Source: CAXRBC01 sp041158045
GTDB lineage: Bacteria; Actinomycetota; Acidimicrobiia; Acidimicrobiales; Ilumatobacteraceae
DNA length: 64,000 nucleotides
Direction of reading: 5' to 3'
Assembly: GCA_041158045.1 (NCBI GenBank)
Contig: JBEBCD010000023.1
Location: forward strand, 1-64,000
In this document: positions 61,335 through 64,000 of the stretch, piece after piece
How the letters are laid out: every line of letters starts with the position of its first letter
Numbering within the stretch: the first letter of the stretch is position 1
Translations under genes and position numbers: made by a program
The notes under the pieces: model-generated
Database searches by the model: none
The model's input: only the letters and a program-made list of their open reading frames with translations
Told to the model about the DNA's origin: nothing

Positions 61335-62120
61335 ATGGGGATCCTGGGGGCGCGCCGCGCCGCGACCGCCGACGGCACGATGTCGTTGCTCGACCACCTC
61401 GCCGAGCTGCGCCAGCGCCTCGTGCGCTCGGTGCTCGCGGTCGGTCTCGGCGCCGCCGGCATCCTCGTCTTCTACGACCCCGTGCTGGAGTTCCTCACCC
61501 GTCCGTATCGCGACCTCTGCGCCGACCGCCCGGAGTTCGGCTGCGACGGCACGCTGTTCGCGCTCGGACCGCTCGACGGGCTCTCGGCGCGCATGCGGAT
61601 CGCGGGCTACGGCGGGCTCGTGCTGGCGCTGCCGGTCCTGCTTTGGCAGGTCTGGCGCTTCGTGGTGCCCGCGCTCACGCGCAAGGAGCGCCGCTGGACG
61701 GTGCCGTTCATCGTCTCGGCCGCCGTGCTCTTCCTCGGCGGCTGCAGCCTCGCCTACTGGACCCTCGCGCGGGCCCTCGAATTCCTCATCGCGTGGTCGG
61801 GCACCGACGTCGAGCAGGCCTTCCAGATCACCAAGTACGTGAGCCTGGTCGTCCTGATGGTGCTGTCGTTCGGCGTCGGCTTCCTCTCGCCCCTCCTCAT
61901 CGTCTTCCTCCAGCTCGCCGGCATCGTCACCCCGCGCGGTCTCGTGCGCCAGTGGCGATACGCGATCGTGGTGATCTTCTTCGTGGCGGCGGTCATCACC
62001 CCGAGCGGCGACCCGATCACGCTCTCGGCGCTCGGCGTGCCGCTCACGGTGCTCTACTTCCTCGCCGCCCTCGTCGGATGGCTGCTCACGCGCCGCCGCG
62101 CGGTCGAGGACCCCGCCTGA
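61335..62120 (+). CDS. tatC: Sec-independent translocase TatC
   Basis: 261 residues, six membrane helices. The N-terminal MSLLDHLAELRQRLVRS near 16-32 is the conserved cytosolic twin-arginine recognition region. FVVPALTRKERRW, the RRWTVPF loop and AAVITPSGDPITLSALGVPL near 218-237 are further family marks. Core of the twin-arginine receptor. ATG 61335 chosen; an internal ATG at 61380 just before the conserved block is possible. The next gene's reading frame meets its stop. Confidence 0.93.
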   Translation: MGILGARRAATADGTMSLLDHLAELRQRLVRSVLAVGLGAAGILVFYDPVLEFLTRPYRDLCADRPEFGCDGTLFALGPLDGLSARMRIAGYGGLVLALPVLLWQVWRFVVPALTRKERRWTVPFIVSAAVLFLGGCSLAYWTLARALEFLIAWSGTDVEQAFQITKYVSLVVLMVLSFGVGFLSPLLIVFLQLAGIVTPRGLVRQWRYAIVVIFFVAAVITPSGDPITLSALGVPLTVLYFLAALVGWLLTRRRAVEDPA

Positions 62121-64000
62121 CGACCGACGCCGGCCGCCTCGAGGCGCTGCGCGCCCGTTACGGCTTCGCGCTCGACGACTTCCAGGTCCGCGCCCTCGAC
62201 GCCCTCGCGGCGGGCGAGTCGGTGCTCGTCGCCGCACCGACCGGGTCCGGCAAGACCGTGGTGGCGGAGTGCGCCATCGACGACGCCCTCGCGCGCGGCG
62301 AGCGCGCCTTCTACACCGCGCCGATCAAGGCGCTGTCCAACCAGAAGTACCACGATCTCGTCGCCCGGCTCGGGGCCGGGACGGTCGGTCTGCTCACGGG
62401 GGATCGCAGCGTCAACGCGGGCGCGCCGGTCGTCGTGATGACGACCGAGGTACTGCGCAACATGATCTACGCCTCCTCGGACGCGCTGGGACGCCTCGGC
62501 GTCGTGGTGCTCGACGAGGTGCACTTCATCCAGGACGCCTATCGCGGCCCCGTGTGGGAGGAGGTCATCATCCACCTCGAGCCCGAGGTGCGGCTCGTCT
62601 GCCTGTCCGCGACGGTGTCGAACGCCGACGAGGTGGCGGAGTGGCTGACCCTCGTGCGGGGCCCCACGCGGGCGATCGTGGAGTCGCGCCGGCCGGTGGA
62701 GCTGCGGCACCACTTCGCCCTCGGCGATCGTGCCAGCCACGAGGTGCGGCTGTACGACACCCTCGTCGACGGGCGTCCCAACGCCCGGGCGGCCGAGCGA
62801 GCCGGAGCGCGCACGGGTGACGGGAGACGACGACGTGCCTTCGCTCCCAACCGTCTCGAGATGGCCGATGTGCTCGTCGCGGAGGACATGCTGCCCGCCA
62901 TCGTCTTCATCTTCAGCCGCGCCCAGTGCGACGAGGCCGCCGAGACGTGTCGGCGGGCGGGGCTGCGCCTCACCGACGCCGACGAGCGCGCCGAGATCGT
63001 CCGACTCGTGGACGAGGGCACGTCGACGCTGGCCGAGGACGACCTCGCGGCGCTCGGTTTCAGCCGGTTCGCCGACCAGCTGGAGTCGGGCATCGCGGCC
63101 CACCATGCCGGCATGGTGCCGGCCTTCAAGGAGGTGGTGGAGCGCTGCTTCGCGGCCGGCCTGGTGAAGCTCGTCTTCGCCACCGAGACGCTCGCGGTGG
63201 GGCTCAACATGCCGGCGCGCGCCGTCGTCATCGAGAAGCTGTCCAAGTACACGGGCGACCACCACGAGATGCTCCGGCCCTACGAGTACGCGCAACTCAC
63301 GGGACGGGCCGGGCGCCGCGGCATCGACGTGGTGGGACACGCGATCTCGCTGTGGAATCCCTACGTGTCCTTCGATCAGGCGGCCGCGCTCGCGGCCAGC
63401 CGGTCGTTCCGCCTCCAGTCGGCGTTCCGTCCGACGTGCAACATGGCGGCCAACCTCATCGCGACGCATTCGCGCGGCGAGGCCCATCATCTGCTCAACC
63501 TGTCGTTCGCCCAGTTCCAGTCCGGACGCGACGTGGTGGAGGTGCAGGCGCGCATCGCCCGACGGTCCCGCGAGCGGGACCGGCTGCGATCGCAGGCGCG
63601 CAGCCCCTACGGGGACCTCGAGGAGTACCGCACCTCGGCGGGCGGCTCGCGCTCCGGGGGCGAGGTCGCCGAGGCGCTGCGGGCGCTGCGGCCGGGCGAC
63701 GTCGTCGAGTTGCGGCGCGACGACCGCTCGACCTTCGCGGCGGTGGTGAGCACCGCACAGCGCGCGGGCGGGACGCGGCTCCAGGTGGTGGCCGCGTCCC
63801 GTGCCACGTCGTACGCGGGCGAGGACGACTTCGACGAGCCGCCCGTGCCCCTCGCGCGCGTCGCACTGCCGGAGCCGTACGCGCCGACCTCGGAGCGCTT
63901 CGTGCGGGAGGTGGCCCAGCGCGTGGGCCGCCTCCGGCTCCGCCCCCGACCGGGTCGGGGACGAGCGGCGCGCCGCGGCGGGGACGCGCATCCCGTCGCC
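62078..64000 (+). CDS. HelY-like DEAD/DEAH (Ski2-type) RNA helicase, 5-prime part
   Basis: 641 codons are in the window with no stop; the gene runs past its end. Motifs: Q-like FQVRALDALAAGE, Walker A VLVAAPTGSGKT near 50, IKALSNQKYHDL, motif II VVLDEVHFI near 148, motif III LVCLSATVSN, then in RecA2 HHAGMVPAFKE, FATETLAVGLNMPA and motif VI QLTGRAGRRGID near 408. Matches actinobacterial HelY/Mtr4-like helicases, as in the M. tuberculosis order tatA-tatC-helY. ATG 62078 is the first canonical start but overlaps tatC by 43 bases. CTG 62117, overlapping the tatC stop as CTGA, gives a better N-terminus and cannot be excluded. Confidence 0.87.
   Translation, partial: MAAHAPPRGRGPRLTTDAGRLEALRARYGFALDDFQVRALDALAAGESVLVAAPTGSGKTVVAECAIDDALARGERAFYTAPIKALSNQKYHDLVARLGAGTVGLLTGDRSVNAGAPVVVMTTEVLRNMIYASSDALGRLGVVVLDEVHFIQDAYRGPVWEEVIIHLEPEVRLVCLSATVSNADEVAEWLTLVRGPTRAIVESRRPVELRHHFALGDRASHEVRLYDTLVDGRPNARAAERAGARTGDGRRRRAFAPNRLEMADVLVAEDMLPAIVFIFSRAQCDEAAETCRRAGLRLTDADERAEIVRLVDEGTSTLAEDDLAALGFSRFADQLESGIAAHHAGMVPAFKEVVERCFAAGLVKLVFATETLAVGLNMPARAVVIEKLSKYTGDHHEMLRPYEYAQLTGRAGRRGIDVVGHAISLWNPYVSFDQAAALAASRSFRLQSAFRPTCNMAANLIATHSRGEAHHLLNLSFAQFQSGRDVVEVQARIARRSRERDRLRSQARSPYGDLEEYRTSAGGSRSGGEVAEALRALRPGDVVELRRDDRSTFAAVVSTAQRAGGTRLQVVAASRATSYAGEDDFDEPPVPLARVALPEPYAPTSERFVREVAQRVGRLRLRPRPGRGRAARRGGDAHPVA

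Noticed and set aside
62078..62120. A third CTG start (CTGA at 62117) for the helicase, as a firm case
   Set aside because: An in-frame ATG exists at 62078, so a canonical start is available; the CTG is mentioned only as an alternative.

Overview
The window is about 64 kb of very GC-rich (roughly 70% or more by eye), tightly packed chromosomal DNA from an actinomycete-type bacterium. A complete Pup-proteasome locus (mpa, dop, pup, prcB, prcA, pafA), GuaB1, a DUF3151 protein, an LLM-class flavin oxidoreductase, heme A synthase and the order trmI ... mpa-dop-pup-prcBA ... pafA ... tat genes ... HelY-type helicase all point to Actinomycetota. The acidic, Thr/Glu-rich lipoprotein linker and branched-chain transporter types suggest Acidimicrobiia, but that rank is inference. 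No rRNA, tRNA, CRISPR, IS or prophage was seen, and no gene-free stretch exceeds about 150 bases.

Layout. (a) 1-4122: the end of a carbamoyltransferase gene and an SGNH-hydrolase membrane protein, then pyruvate kinase and an aldonolactone-oxidase-type flavoprotein. (b) 4119-14598, minus strand: an eight-gene operon for oxidative breakdown of an unknown N-heterocycle or ureide: M20 amidohydrolase, N-carbamoylase, fused FeS-Mo hydroxylase, SsnA-like amidohydrolase (broken by an in-frame amber), LLM oxidoreductase, and a three-subunit Mo hydroxylase. Most neighbours overlap by 4 bp. A divergent aminotransferase and a TauE-type exporter adjoin it. (c) 16738-23377: MBL hydrolase, Gfo/Idh oxidoreductase, DAO-type oxidase, panC-panB, an acyltransferase and a DoxX-like protein. 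(d) 23396-29817: a heterodimeric ABC exporter, a lipoprotein, a histidine phosphatase and an M23 peptidase. (e) 29967-36261: ctaA, then livHMGF, which converges across a hairpin terminator with a liv binding-protein gene. That binding protein appears circularly permuted. (f) 36324-49429: Sua5, guaB1-cmk-plsC, DUF3151-mobA, rhodanese-rnd, a small gene and typA (apparent CTG start), a Cys-cluster protein, and tkt-tal. (g) 49476-52941: dacB, Lon-N protein, two small membrane proteins, trmI. (h) 52873-64000: ferredoxin, the Pup-proteasome operon (Pup ends in Glu), lepB, a GDPD, tatB/A, tatC and the start of a HelY-like helicase.

Two organisational rules recur. Co-directional neighbours usually overlap as ATGA or GTGA, implying translational coupling. 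Most genes that do not overlap an upstream gene have a TANNNT-like -10 hexamer ending 6-7 bases before the start codon, which implies leaderless mRNAs; several divergent pairs have interleaved -10 hexamers. These rules were used to choose start codons.
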